Positions 35,915 through 45,431 of a stretch of DNA of 64,000 bases are shown piece by piece. The notes beneath the pieces were generated by a model. The model was not told where the DNA came from, made no database searches, and saw only the letters and a program-made list of their open reading frames with translations. The position numbers and the translations under genes were made by a program. This DNA comes from Turnera subulata (lineage: Eukaryota > Streptophyta > Magnoliopsida > Malpighiales > Passifloraceae): NCBI GenBank assembly GCA_028386065.3, contig JAKUCV010001467.1:1-64000 (forward strand). The letters are read 5' to 3'. The first letter of the stretch is position 1, and each line of letters starts with the position of its first letter.

Positions 35915-37629
35915 AGGGAAGGGGTTTTTTAACCCGAAATAGGACCGACAGACATCATGAGAAGACCCCCAAGCCCTGGCGGTCATCCCCACATGACCGT
36001 CGGGCTCTGGCGGGCTTCCTCATATGACCGCCACCTCTGTTTCTGGCCCCACCTCGATTTTTTTACTGGCCCCGTGCCCTGAAATGGGCTTTCCTTTGAG
36101 ATAAGACCCTGTATGCATATTTTTGGGTCCCGAATAATGAGATGCATTGTTTGAATTAATCATTTTTTATACTCGTTGTCTCGATTCTCCAAAAAAAAGG
36201 GAATTAAGAGCACGGTTCCCATTGGCTTTGAAAAGCTTGTACTAAGGGCTTACCAGAACCTCATGCTAGGGGCATCACACCCCACTTCTGATTTGTATGT
36301 CTCGAGGGCATAACATTAGATCCAGTAGGCAGGGACATAGGACCCAGACAACCCCGACCATGAGAAAATGAGATTGCGAGGTAGCCAGAAACACTAGGAT
36401 GATCTCAATAACACATCCAACCCTAACCCGAGAATGAGAGAATACACAGAGAGAAGTGAACCCAAAGCCATGTCCCAGTATCCACAAGCTGCGAGATGAT
36501 GAAGGTGAGATAAACCAAGTAAGAGTAAACCCTGAAGGGAGTGAGTTCAACTATGAGACGAGAGAGGAATCCGATAAGACAACGAGAGAACTTGAGACAC
36601 CCGAAGGTGAGATAATCAAAGCCAAGGGGGCCGACCCTTGCAAACTTTGAGATGAGTCGACCTTAAGACATGCAAGCCAGAAGCCAAGAACCAGGTCCTC
36701 GCGACCTTACGATGATTAAGCCCAGATAGCTAGACGTGAGAGAGTGTCCCGAGGAGAATGAACTATGAGAAAAGGGAAACCAGACATGAGAAACCCAATT
36801 GAGAAAAGACCAAGAGGGAGCCCAGACTTAAGAAAAAAACCTTGAGAAGAAGTAAGACAATCTAAACATCAGACATGAGGGAAACCAGAAAAGGATAGGA
36901 TGATTCCCGGCAACCGAGCCACGAAGTGGGCCCTTTCCCGACTAGAAGTGTAGAAGCATGTGATGCCTAATGTATAGACAACACAGTCACGGAGCGAATT
37001 TTTAGAAGATGATAGGAGCATGAGATGCCTAGGAATTAGATAACCGGGCCGTGAAAATGGCATTTCGACGAAAGACAATGGCGAAGTCATTAGGATAAGA
37101 TGAGTCCCAACAACCGAGCCACAAAATAGCATCTTTTCGATGAGGGACACGGGGGCATATGATGCCCAAGGAGTAGACAGCATAGTCGCGGAGCGACATT
37201 TTAGATGATGATAGGGGCACGAGATGCCTAGGAACTAGATAACCAGGCCGTTAAACGGCATTTCCGACGGAAGTCAATGGCGAAGCCATCAGGATGAGAT
37301 GATTCCTGAAAACCACGGCTCGGGATGAGATGATTCCCAAGTCGAAACCTAGTTGATAAGGATGAGATGATTCCTTATCAACAACCCGATAGATGAGATG
37401 ATTCTATCACCTCGGCACGAGATGATTCTCGAGACGAGGGATGAGATGATTCCCACAAACCGAGGGCCAGCCAATCATAACCTTTGAGATGAGATGATTC
37501 CCGAAGCAGAGCATGAGATGCTCCAACCCTTGGCCTACGCCACCCACATCCATCATTCAAATTTGGTTGTTCATGTTCATGCGTTGTTTCGTCCTTAGTT
37601 CCTAAAGGCTCATCAGCGAGGGGCATCAG
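35915..37629. other. Non-coding, hairpin-rich DNA left of the D LTR
   Basis: No coding region. At 35965-36030 there are GGCGGTCAT / ATGACCG inverted words like those at 38240-38345 in the D LTR, so this stretch is related to the same element family. At 36897-37289 a unit of about 195 bp is tandemly repeated, and from about 36900 the sequence is a chain of small hairpins. It may be the 3' end of another Tat-like element to which the PMD gene belonged, or the beginning of the D LTR itself. Confidence 0.5.
36897..37310. repeat. Tandem repeat of about 195 bp, hairpin-rich
   Basis: Words recur in order: CAACCGAGCCAC (36911, 37110), the TGATGCCYAA block (36961, 37160), CACGGAGCGA or CGCGGAGCGA, and GAGATGCCTAGGAA (37022, 37221). 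That gives two units and the start of a third. The third is the best preserved and has the perfect hairpins. Confidence 0.8.
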
Positions 37630-37910
37630 TGAACACCCAAATTTGACCTACCAATTTTCCACGAAAGATAAACCTCAAATGTTTAAACCTAGGACTAATG
37701 AGAAGATTTACTCCTAGGAAGAAAGCACGAGAAGAACTTATCTTGGTGGAAGTAACACATTTTAGTGACTTGAGCCTTTGTATATTGGTGTACTAAGATT
37801 AATGAGATGATTTGATCTTAGAATAAAATGTATAATAAGGTTTATCTAGACTGAAATGTGTTTTGGACCTTTTGTCTATGTTTAATCCAATTTTAATGAG
37901 ATGAATTGCC
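37153..37910. repeat. Chain of short hairpins with constant loops
   Basis: Perfect inverted repeats follow one another: GGGCAT/ATGCCC (37153-37167), GTCGC-GGA-GCGAC (37185-37197), GCCGTT-A-AACGGC (37247-37259), TTCCG-A-CGGAA (37262-37272), ATGGC-GAA-GCCAT (37277-37289). Then stems on the loop ATGAGATGATT: TCAGG/CCTGA (37289-37309), GGG/CCC (37322-37338), GTTGATAAGG/CCTTATCAAC (37352-37382), GATAG/CTATC (37388-37408), GGG/CCC (37438-37454). Wider ones are CCTAGGA/TCCTAGG (37688-37718) and CTAAGAT/ATCTTAG (37793-37821). Confidence 0.9.
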
Positions 37911-38376
37911 TTTGGGTTAAAGATGGGTTTAAGGGACCAAATTAATTCTCTAGAGTTTGTCCAGCTCATTAACATATTTCTTGCACGCTAATTTTAGCTC
38001 TGATTTTCGTGGAAAATCAGAGTTAAATTTTCATTTAAGTAGATTTTGTATTTTTGGTACGATTTTACTTAAAAATGGGTGTCAATGTGTAATCAATCAA
38101 TTAGGAGATGATTGGGGAGAGTAATAACCAAGTAATTGAGTGATTCTGGGTCAATTAGGGGTTAATTACATGGTAAGATCAAGTTAGAGCCGAATTAGGA
38201 GGATTGAGGGTCAAAAAAAGGAAAGAATGAGTGACACGCGGGGTGACCGGCGGTCATCTCAAGATGACTGCCAGCACCTGACAGTCATCCTTACATAACC
38301 GCCGGCAGTGGTGGTCATCTAAAGGATACCGGCGGTCATAGATTCCCAGAACCCCCAATTTTCTCCGATTTTGTTT

Positions 38377-38823
38377 GAGTTAAACACCTTTTGTATACCT
38401 CAAGTTTTTATTTTGTCCCGATCATATACCCCGGAGTTTCTCTGTCCTTTTTATGTACCCTGAGTTTCAATTTTTGTCCCTTTATATACCTCGGGCAGCC
38501 CAAGCGATGACATGGCCATCTATCGGGGTCCACTTGACACGTGTCGCAATTCTATTGGCACCAAATGGATATTATTATGGGTCCCACCTCATTTCTCAAA
38601 TATTCTCGTTTGTGGGTCCCACGAAAGTTTCCACACGGCACCAATGGCATTATGCCACGTGTCAAGTGAACCCGGGTAGGTGGCCATGTCATCGTCCGGG
38701 CTGCCCGAGGTACGCAAAAGGTACAGAAACTGAAACTCGGGGTACATAAAATGGACACAAAAATTTTGGGATATACGATCGGGACAAAAGGAAAATTCGA
38801 GGTATATGAAAGATGTTTAACCC
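38377..38823. mobile_element. Fold-back MULE-type MITE
   Basis: A 447-bp element flanked by a perfect 9-bp TSD, ATTTTGTTT (38368-38376 and 38824-38832). Its two arms of about 190 bp are imperfect inverted repeats. The left arm starts GAGTTAAACACC and the right arm, reversed, GGGTTAAACATC; both continue with ATACCTC, TTTTGTCCCGATC, ATGTACCC.GAGTTTCA and GATGACATGGCCA. Only about 60 bp lie between them. A 9-bp TSD with long inverted repeats is typical of Mutator-like elements. It has no transposase. Confidence 0.88.
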
Positions 38824-38930
38824 ATTTTGTTTCTAATTCAATCCTACGCGGTTCTGGACCAGAGTCTCGGGCATAATCTTGACCATTAAGTAGGTCCACA
38901 CCTCTAGGCTTCCCAGAACCCTATAAATAG

Positions 38931-38940
38931 GACCCCTCAT
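38931..38940 (+). promoter_or_regulatory. TATA box of the D LTR
   Basis: CTATAAATAG followed about 30 bases later by CATTTTCACAAAG, a plausible transcription start. It lies 640 bp before the PBS. Confidence 0.6.
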
Positions 38941-39570
38941 TCACATTTTCACAAAGTTTTCTCACACACACACCTATAAGCCTTGAGTGCTTGGAGAAAC
39001 TCTACCTCTCCAAGCCTAGAAACACATTCTTAGGCAGAAACTCTGGAGGAATTTCATGGGCAGCATCAGCAGTAGATTGGCAAGGAGAAATCAAGAAGAG
39101 GATCAACCATTGAGTTAAGGAACGACAAGAAGGTGGGTGTAGAATTCGACCCATTGCAAGGAGCTAGAGGAGGGCCACAAGAGGTAACACTAAAACCTTC
39201 TTTTTGATTGATTCTTTGTTGATTATATGCTGATGCTTTTGATGATGTAAGTGGCCGAGTTGTGCCATGTTTAGAACTACGTGGCTTTGACCCCGATCAC
39301 TCGGGTACGTAGGTAGTCTCGGTTTTACAACGGGATGCAAGCCAAATCTTCTTCTTCTCCCCTTCTCTTTATTTCCCACACATGCACACTGGCACCAGGT
39401 ACACTTGTATTCTACAATTGCACATAGTCTCGACCCAACACGGATGGGTGCCTAACACCTTCCCATCTGTGACGAACCCCCGATCCCATGACTTTGGTTC
39501 GCCATAACTATGTAGCCTAAGGGAGTCACACTAAAGTTTTTTCCAAGTTTTGTCCTTAATAAAACTTGGG

Positions 39571-39580
39571 TGGCGACTCC
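39571..39580 (+). other. PBS of element D (tRNA-Arg type)
   Basis: TGGCGACTCC, the primer site known from Ogre/Tat elements. Confidence 0.8.
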
Positions 39581-39664
39581 AATGTCATGAGATTGAGCCG
39601 AAGAAGAAAGTGAAAGGAATAGGTGAATAGGCCCAAGGGATTTTGGGTCGGGTATTCACAGGTG

Positions 39665-40727
39665 GCGCAACAAGGCATCCCGAATGGTGAAGCGTCCATC
39701 CGAAGAAGAACAAGTCCAAATGGTAATCAAGAACTTGCAACCAATCTACTATGATCGCATGGTGAGCAACTATTATGCTAACTTCAAGGCCCCAATTGGC
39801 GCGGGAACTTAATTCGAAGATGCCATTGCATCCGGTAAGATCAAGACTTCTCAAGAGAATTCTTTTCAAAGAAAGAATTATGGGACAAGCAACAACAAGA
39901 AATCGGCGGATGTGAATAACGTGGCGGTGAATGCGCCAATTCAACTCGGTGAGACAAAAAGGCAATTCACTCGATTGTCTATGCCACATAGCACTGTTCT
40001 AAAGATATGCATGGTGCAAGAAGCCATCACACCGTTAGCACCGCCAACCGATCCAAGTCCCAATCTTGATCAAAGCAAGCATTGCGAGTTCCACCAAATC
40101 TATGGGCACAAGACTGGCAATTGCATTCGACTACGCCACGCGGTGCAAGACTTGATTGAACAAGGAAAGCTTATTCCTCCAACAAAACCGAACACTAAGA
40201 CGGATCCTTTGCCTCCACACAATACCACTAGTGCCATCTTTGACGAAGGACTTTTGGATGCTTCTGAACTTATCCATCCCATGGAGGAATTAGAGTGCAT
40301 GATGCTCATCGACTTGAATAACTATGTGAACCTAAAAGAAGATGTTGTGGACGCCATCACTAGGTCAGGGCGAGTTGCCAAGCCAATTGATCTTGAAGCC
40401 GATAATCCCATTATGCCTCCCAAAGTTCCTAGTGAACCCAAGGAGGATCCACTCTTGAAGCAATTAAAGAAGACCCAAGCAAACATCAACATATGGGGAT
40501 TGCTCATGACTTCACGACCACATAGGGAGAAAATGCTACAACTTTTGGGGAACACACACATACTCATTGACACTACACCGGATGATTTGGGAGAAATCAT
40601 GGCTATCACAAGCAACGAAATCGCTATCACTTTATCCGATAAGGATCTACTATTAAGCAAAGGCAAGCACACGGATGCACTCTATATCACTGTGCATTTA
40701 AAAGAAATCAAGTCCCTATGGTCCTAA
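39665..40727 (+). pseudogene. Tat gag, N-terminus missing
   Basis: C-terminal part of gag. It starts abruptly about 85 bp after the PBS with KRPSEEEQVQMVIKNL, so the start and most of the capsid region are deleted. A TAA at 39810-39812 interrupts it. The zinc-knuckle-like CEFHQIYGHKTGNC and LRHAVQDLI motif (near 40084-40160) is characteristic of the Tat group. The end goes out of frame at about 40712, where the protease begins. Confidence 0.85.
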
Positions 40728-41178
40728 TCGATAACGGATCGGCCCTCAATGTGTTTCCCTTAAAAGTTGCAAGCGTCCTTGGTTAGGATTGGATGACTTC
40801 ACTCCCTCAAGACAAACCGTCCGCGCTTATGACAATGCAAAGAGAGAAGTCCTTGGTACCACTACCCTTGAAGTCAATTTCGGCCCGGTAGCCTTCCCTA
40901 TTGAGTTTCAAGTCCTTGACATCGCATCGAGCTTCATTCTACTACTTGGAAAACCTTGGTTGCATCAAGCTAAAGCCGTGCCATCTACCTTGCATCAAAT
41001 GCTCAAATTCCTACACAATGATGGTATTGTGACTATCCGAGGAGGGGCATTGGACCTACCTGCCAAGCAAGTGCATGAACTAGACGAGGATAAAGAGATC
41101 TCCCTTTCCGACTTTGTATTTGAAGAATTCAACACTCTAACATGGGGATTGGAGCATCAAAAGAACTTTCCTCTATAG
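40700..41178 (+). pseudogene. Tat protease
   Basis: The active site VLIDNGSALN lies at about 40722-40752, just after a frameshift; gypsy proteases usually have DxGA or DSGS, here DNGSA. A stop follows near 40785. The frame then continues with AYDNAKREVLGT, FPIEFQVLD and LLLGKPWLHQAKAVPSTLHQ, the conserved second half of Tat proteases. Confidence 0.85.
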
Positions 41179-41205
41179 TATGACCCGTTTAGCAACACAA
41201 GGATC

Positions 41206-41691
41206 ATGGGCATCATGAAGCAAATGGACTTCCTACCTTTCATGGGGCTTGGACGCCACCAACAAGGGATTATTGAGCCTCCACTGATTCCAACCATCAT
41301 TCCACCCTTTGGCTTGGGATACAAACCTACATCTGAAGACATGAAGAGAATGGAAGCTAGAAATAGGGAACGAGCCCGCGCTAAGAAGGAGAATCAAACC
41401 TTAGACTTCGAAATGGATCCCTACTTCAAGACTCTGAATGGAGAATTTGTGAAGGAAGGTGATGATCTCCCCTATTGTGGCTTTTCCGAACCTTGGTACT
41501 TACCCACCATTAGGTCTCTACTACCCAGTTTTGAGATATTCTTTGATTGTAGGATTGATGAGGTCATACATACTCAAGATGGCGAATGCGAAGATTTTGG
41601 TCTCGAAGGTTTATTTGGAGAAATGTGCTTAGAGCATGGAGTCACGCATGAGAGGAGCATGATCACCCCTATCCTAGAACCCTTGAAGTAA
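41206..41691 (+). pseudogene. Tat protease-RT linker
   Basis: 161 codons with MGLGRHQQGI and FGLGYKPT, a block typical of the Tat polyprotein between protease and RT. No catalytic domain. It is separated from protease by a TAG and from RT by a stop at 41689. An imprecise GAGTC-repeat stretch (41725-41760) codes for a Glu/Ser run. Confidence 0.75.
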
Positions 41692-41850
41692 TGGGAATGG
41701 AGCGAACCATCTAGTGGTGTAGACGAGTTCGAGTCTGAGTCTGAGTTCGAGTTTGAGTCCGCATTTTCTTTCGATAATAAAGAGGAGCAACCATGTCGCC
41801 CTCCCGATTTTCAATTTGAGTCATCTAACACTTCCGAGGATAATGATGTT

Positions 41851-43539
41851 TTGCGTTTTTCAAAGAATAATATGAAGCTTACATTCCCTTACATTGGTGT
41901 TTGTGATGATAATGTTGTTTGCATGGATGATGTGCACAATGATGATGAACTAAATAAATTCCATGAAACACCCACTCTATCTAAATCTAATGAGGGTGAA
42001 TCAATTGAGATTAACTTGGGAACTAAAACCAAACCTAAAATCACAAAAATGAGCACTACACTACCCGATAGTATTAAGGAAGAACTCTCAGCCTTGATCC
42101 CAGAATACATGGACGTATTTGCATGGTCCTACAAAGATATGCCCGGTATTGATCCAGAAATCGTCCAACACCGTATCCCGACTTTTCCGAATGCCAAACC
42201 TGTCAAGCAAAAGGCGCGCCGCCTCCAAGCACAATGGGCACTCGAGGTAAAAGAGGAAGTGGAAAAGCAACTCCAAGCCGGATTCCTGGAAGTGATAGAC
42301 TGCACTGATTGGTTAGGCAATATCGTCCCTGTACCAAAGAAGGATGTCAAGGTCTGCATGTGTGTCGATTATCGAGATTTGAACAAGGCATGTCCTGAGG
42401 ATGAGTTTCCATTGCCGCATATCGATCTACTAGTTGACGCCACTGCTGGCCATGCACTCTTATCATTCATGGATGGATTCTCTGGTTACAATCAAGTGCT
42501 AATGGCACCCAAGGATAAGCATAAGACAACTTTCTGCACGGAATGGGGCACTTTCTGCTACAAGGTAATGCCCTTTGGACTCATCATTGCTGGCGCCACT
42601 TACCAACGAATGGCCACTACTCTTACTCACGACATGATGCATGACATAGTGGAAGTATACGTCGATGACATGAACGTTAAGTCACAAACCAATGAGTCAC
42701 ATGTGCCCAATATACGGCGATTCTTTGAGAGATGTAGGAAATTTGGCATGAGGATAAACCCGCAAAAATGTGTCTTCGGTGTAAAGGCCGGCAAGTTTCA
42801 TGGTCAGTGAAAGAGGAATCGAGGTCGATCCCAGCAAGATCAAGGCAATTCAAGAGATGCCAATTCCAAGAAATGAGAAAGAGATTAGAGGTTTCCTTGG
42901 CCGTGTACAATACATTAGTAGGTTCATCTCACAATTATCCAGTATTTGCACGCCTATTCATCGACTCCTGAAGAAAGGGGTATCAACCGAATGGAATGAT
43001 GACTGAAAACATGCCTTCGATTGAATCAAGGAGTACCTATCCACTCCACCAGTCTTACAACCGCCTAGAATGGGTCAACCACTTCTTCTATATCTCACTG
43101 TGACTGACAATGCCATGGGTGCAATGCTCGCACAATATTCGCCTGACTCTCGCATCGAGAATGCTATCTACTACTTGAGCAAGAAGATGACTGATTATGA
43201 AGCCAAGTACAACATGATTGAGAAGACATGCGTCGTATTGACAAGGACTTGCTAAAAATTAAGACAATACTTTGTGACACATGAGGTGCTACTCATCTCC
43301 CAAATGGACCCTATCAAGTATCTCCTAGAGAAACCAGTGCCAAGTAGCAAAAACGGCTCGCTAGGTCGCAATTTTATCTCAATTTGACAGCCGATTTGTG
43401 TCCCAAAAGGCTATTAAAGGAAGTGTCATATCTGATTTCTTGGTCTCTCAACCGGTGACTCATAATGAAAGAATCGAGCCTCAATTCCCCGATGAAAATA
43501 TCTTGACAATCACCATCCCAACATGGGAGATGTACTTCG
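41851..43539 (+). pseudogene. Tat RT and first RNase H
   Basis: RT with VCMCVDYRDLNKA, FMDGFSGYNQ, the MPFGLIIAGATYQR block and the catalytic YVDD (42660-42671). A one-base frameshift near 42800 moves it to another frame (SERGIEVDPSKI, EIRGFLGRVQYISRFI). RNase H has YLTVTDNAMGAMLAQ and further in-frame stops near 43003 and 43252. The fragment ends at WEMYF where C1 inserted; its TSD CTTCG is part of the Phe-Asp codons. Confidence 0.9.
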
Positions 43540-45105
43540 TGTAAGTAATCGGGCATGCAAACTTGACAATCAAAATGCAGCGAAAGAACCCGGAACTCAT
43601 GGAGGATCCGAGTGAAACAAAGTAAACCGAATAACAAAATTCGTACCTGGAAATGGTTGAGATCTTTCACTCAACTGTTTAGTTGAATCAGCAAGAACCG
43701 GACAGAAATCCTGCTCCTCTACGGTATCCACACGAACCGTTGATGTCTAGCTAGAAATCGTCTCAAGATCACCAACCCGAGTACTCCCGAAACGCAGTGC
43801 TAGCCGCAGAAAAACGAGAGCTAGAACTTGTGTTTGATGTGTTTCTTTCTTTCTCAAAGAAAGGGTGTGTATATGAAAACTCAAGTCTCACTTAAGTTTC
43901 TCTTGTGTGAATGAATATGGTGTGAAGTTGAATGAATTGGTCTAAAAATCTAATCACTCTTCACACACTATACTCATTCTCAATCAATGCATAGTTTTAT
44001 TAGACAAAGGGCCAACATAATGGCCAACATAATGGTCCACCAACTATCATGATTATGATTCCCATTATCTTGTCTACCACTAGTGCATTATCATATATCA
44101 ACACAACACAGCACTAATTCTGGTTCAATAATTCAGACAATTAGTGAACCAAAACGACCCAAACGACCATGGTACAACCATGGTCCAACCGGTCCAACCA
44201 TGGTCCAACTATAGTCGAATCACGGTCCAACCATGGTTCAACCACCAGTTCGAATCAACAGTTCTAAGTGTGTGACCCTGTAGGCACTTGTAACGTTTGG
44301 CAATAATTGTAAACTCATTTACAATTATAAACAATGAGCGGCGTCTAGCAACACATCATTGCTACCCAAACGACAAGATCAGTACTGATTCATTATGCCT
44401 CGGAAACATGTCATTGTCCTTTCGTCCCATTATCAAGATCAAACACGAGACATGAAATAAGTCAATCTCGTATATGTTTGATCCAACGTTTCTTGATCCC
44501 CGAGTTAACTGTGTAAAACGGATATTAATGACATCACCATATCATTTTATCCGAGCATAGCCATGCATTTATAGTTCAACTCTATCAAGAGGCCCATCTG
44601 ATAATATACCCGTTATAAGGGATGGACGAATCCCATCTTGATCACACAAAACCCACTACACATTTATCATATACCCAATGATTACACTAAGGTCTACTCA
44701 GTTACGAATAGCCAAGAGTAATATCAAAGTATATGACTCACATGTTGGGAACCTTGACGATCTCAGGTCTAAGGACAATACATACAAGAACCACTAATGA
44801 CAATCATATAACGTTCCATGTAGTGTTCTTATGTTGGGTCGGTCCAGTCCACAAGTTCACTAACTTGTACCTGTCTGTAGAATTCATATCTCATATAATT
44901 CTCAACATAGGCCAGTCTTAATTTATTATTACCACCCATCCATAATAATAATCGACTAGGGACATTTAAGAATATAAAATATTCTAGGGTTATAAATATG
45001 TACAAGCGTTTATCACATAAATATATTTATTGGAATAACCTTAATGTATATTCATGACTACATACAATCATCCATTGATTGGCTTTTGGGCATATTACAC
45101 TAACA
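43540..45105 (-). repeat. 3' LTR of C1
   Basis: TGTAAGTAATCGGG to CACTAACA in plus orientation. It holds GGTCCAACCAT-type short repeats at 44165-44245. It is 215 bp longer than its partner, which lost the stretch around these repeats. Confidence 0.92.
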
Positions 45106-45119
45106 ATATCCCACTTGCA

Positions 45120-45431
45120 CTAAAGCCAATCATCCACGTATCTAATACCAATGGATGTAGCATGACCATCATGCTTCCGCTGTGTGAGAGGCTTAGTCAA
45201 TGGATCTGCTACATTGTTCCCAGAAGGAACTATGCACGGCCTCAGTTGTAGAGTCGACAACTGTTTCTTGCTTGGAACTCTTCCAGGATACAGCACCACC
45301 TCCAAGACAAAACACTTAACCTGACTGCGATCCAAAGTCATCCCTATCAGTTTGGAAGCTAGCATTTGTGTAACCCTTTACAACAAGCTCATCAACACTT
45401 CCATATATAAGGAATGCATCCTTAGTCTTTC
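45120..45431 (-). pseudogene. C1 RNase H with internal deletion
   Basis: On the minus strand the frame has the end of the TDASFQ region, then TTEA directly followed by the VPSGNNVADPLTKPL tail. About 225 bp that encode the core (AEYIAASDAGKE to the CDNNGT motif and beyond) are missing relative to C2. The junction lies near 45237. E0 has the same deletion. Confidence 0.85.

Larger units (their letters stand above)
37630..39570 (+). repeat. 5' LTR of element D (left end uncertain)
   Basis: About 1.9 kb without coding capacity ending just before the PBS at 39571. It holds the end of the hairpin chain, GGCGGTCAT inverted words (38240-38345), a MULE insertion (38377-38823) and a TATA box (38931). 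No second LTR is in the window for comparison, so the left end may be up to 1.7 kb further left. Confidence 0.55.

Noticed and set aside
37289..37454. tRNA or snoRNA genes in the hairpin chain.
   Set aside because: No cloverleaf with A and B boxes can be formed, and box C/D or H/ACA motifs are not placed at the right distances. The loop ATGAGATGATT only superficially resembles box C (RUGAUGA).
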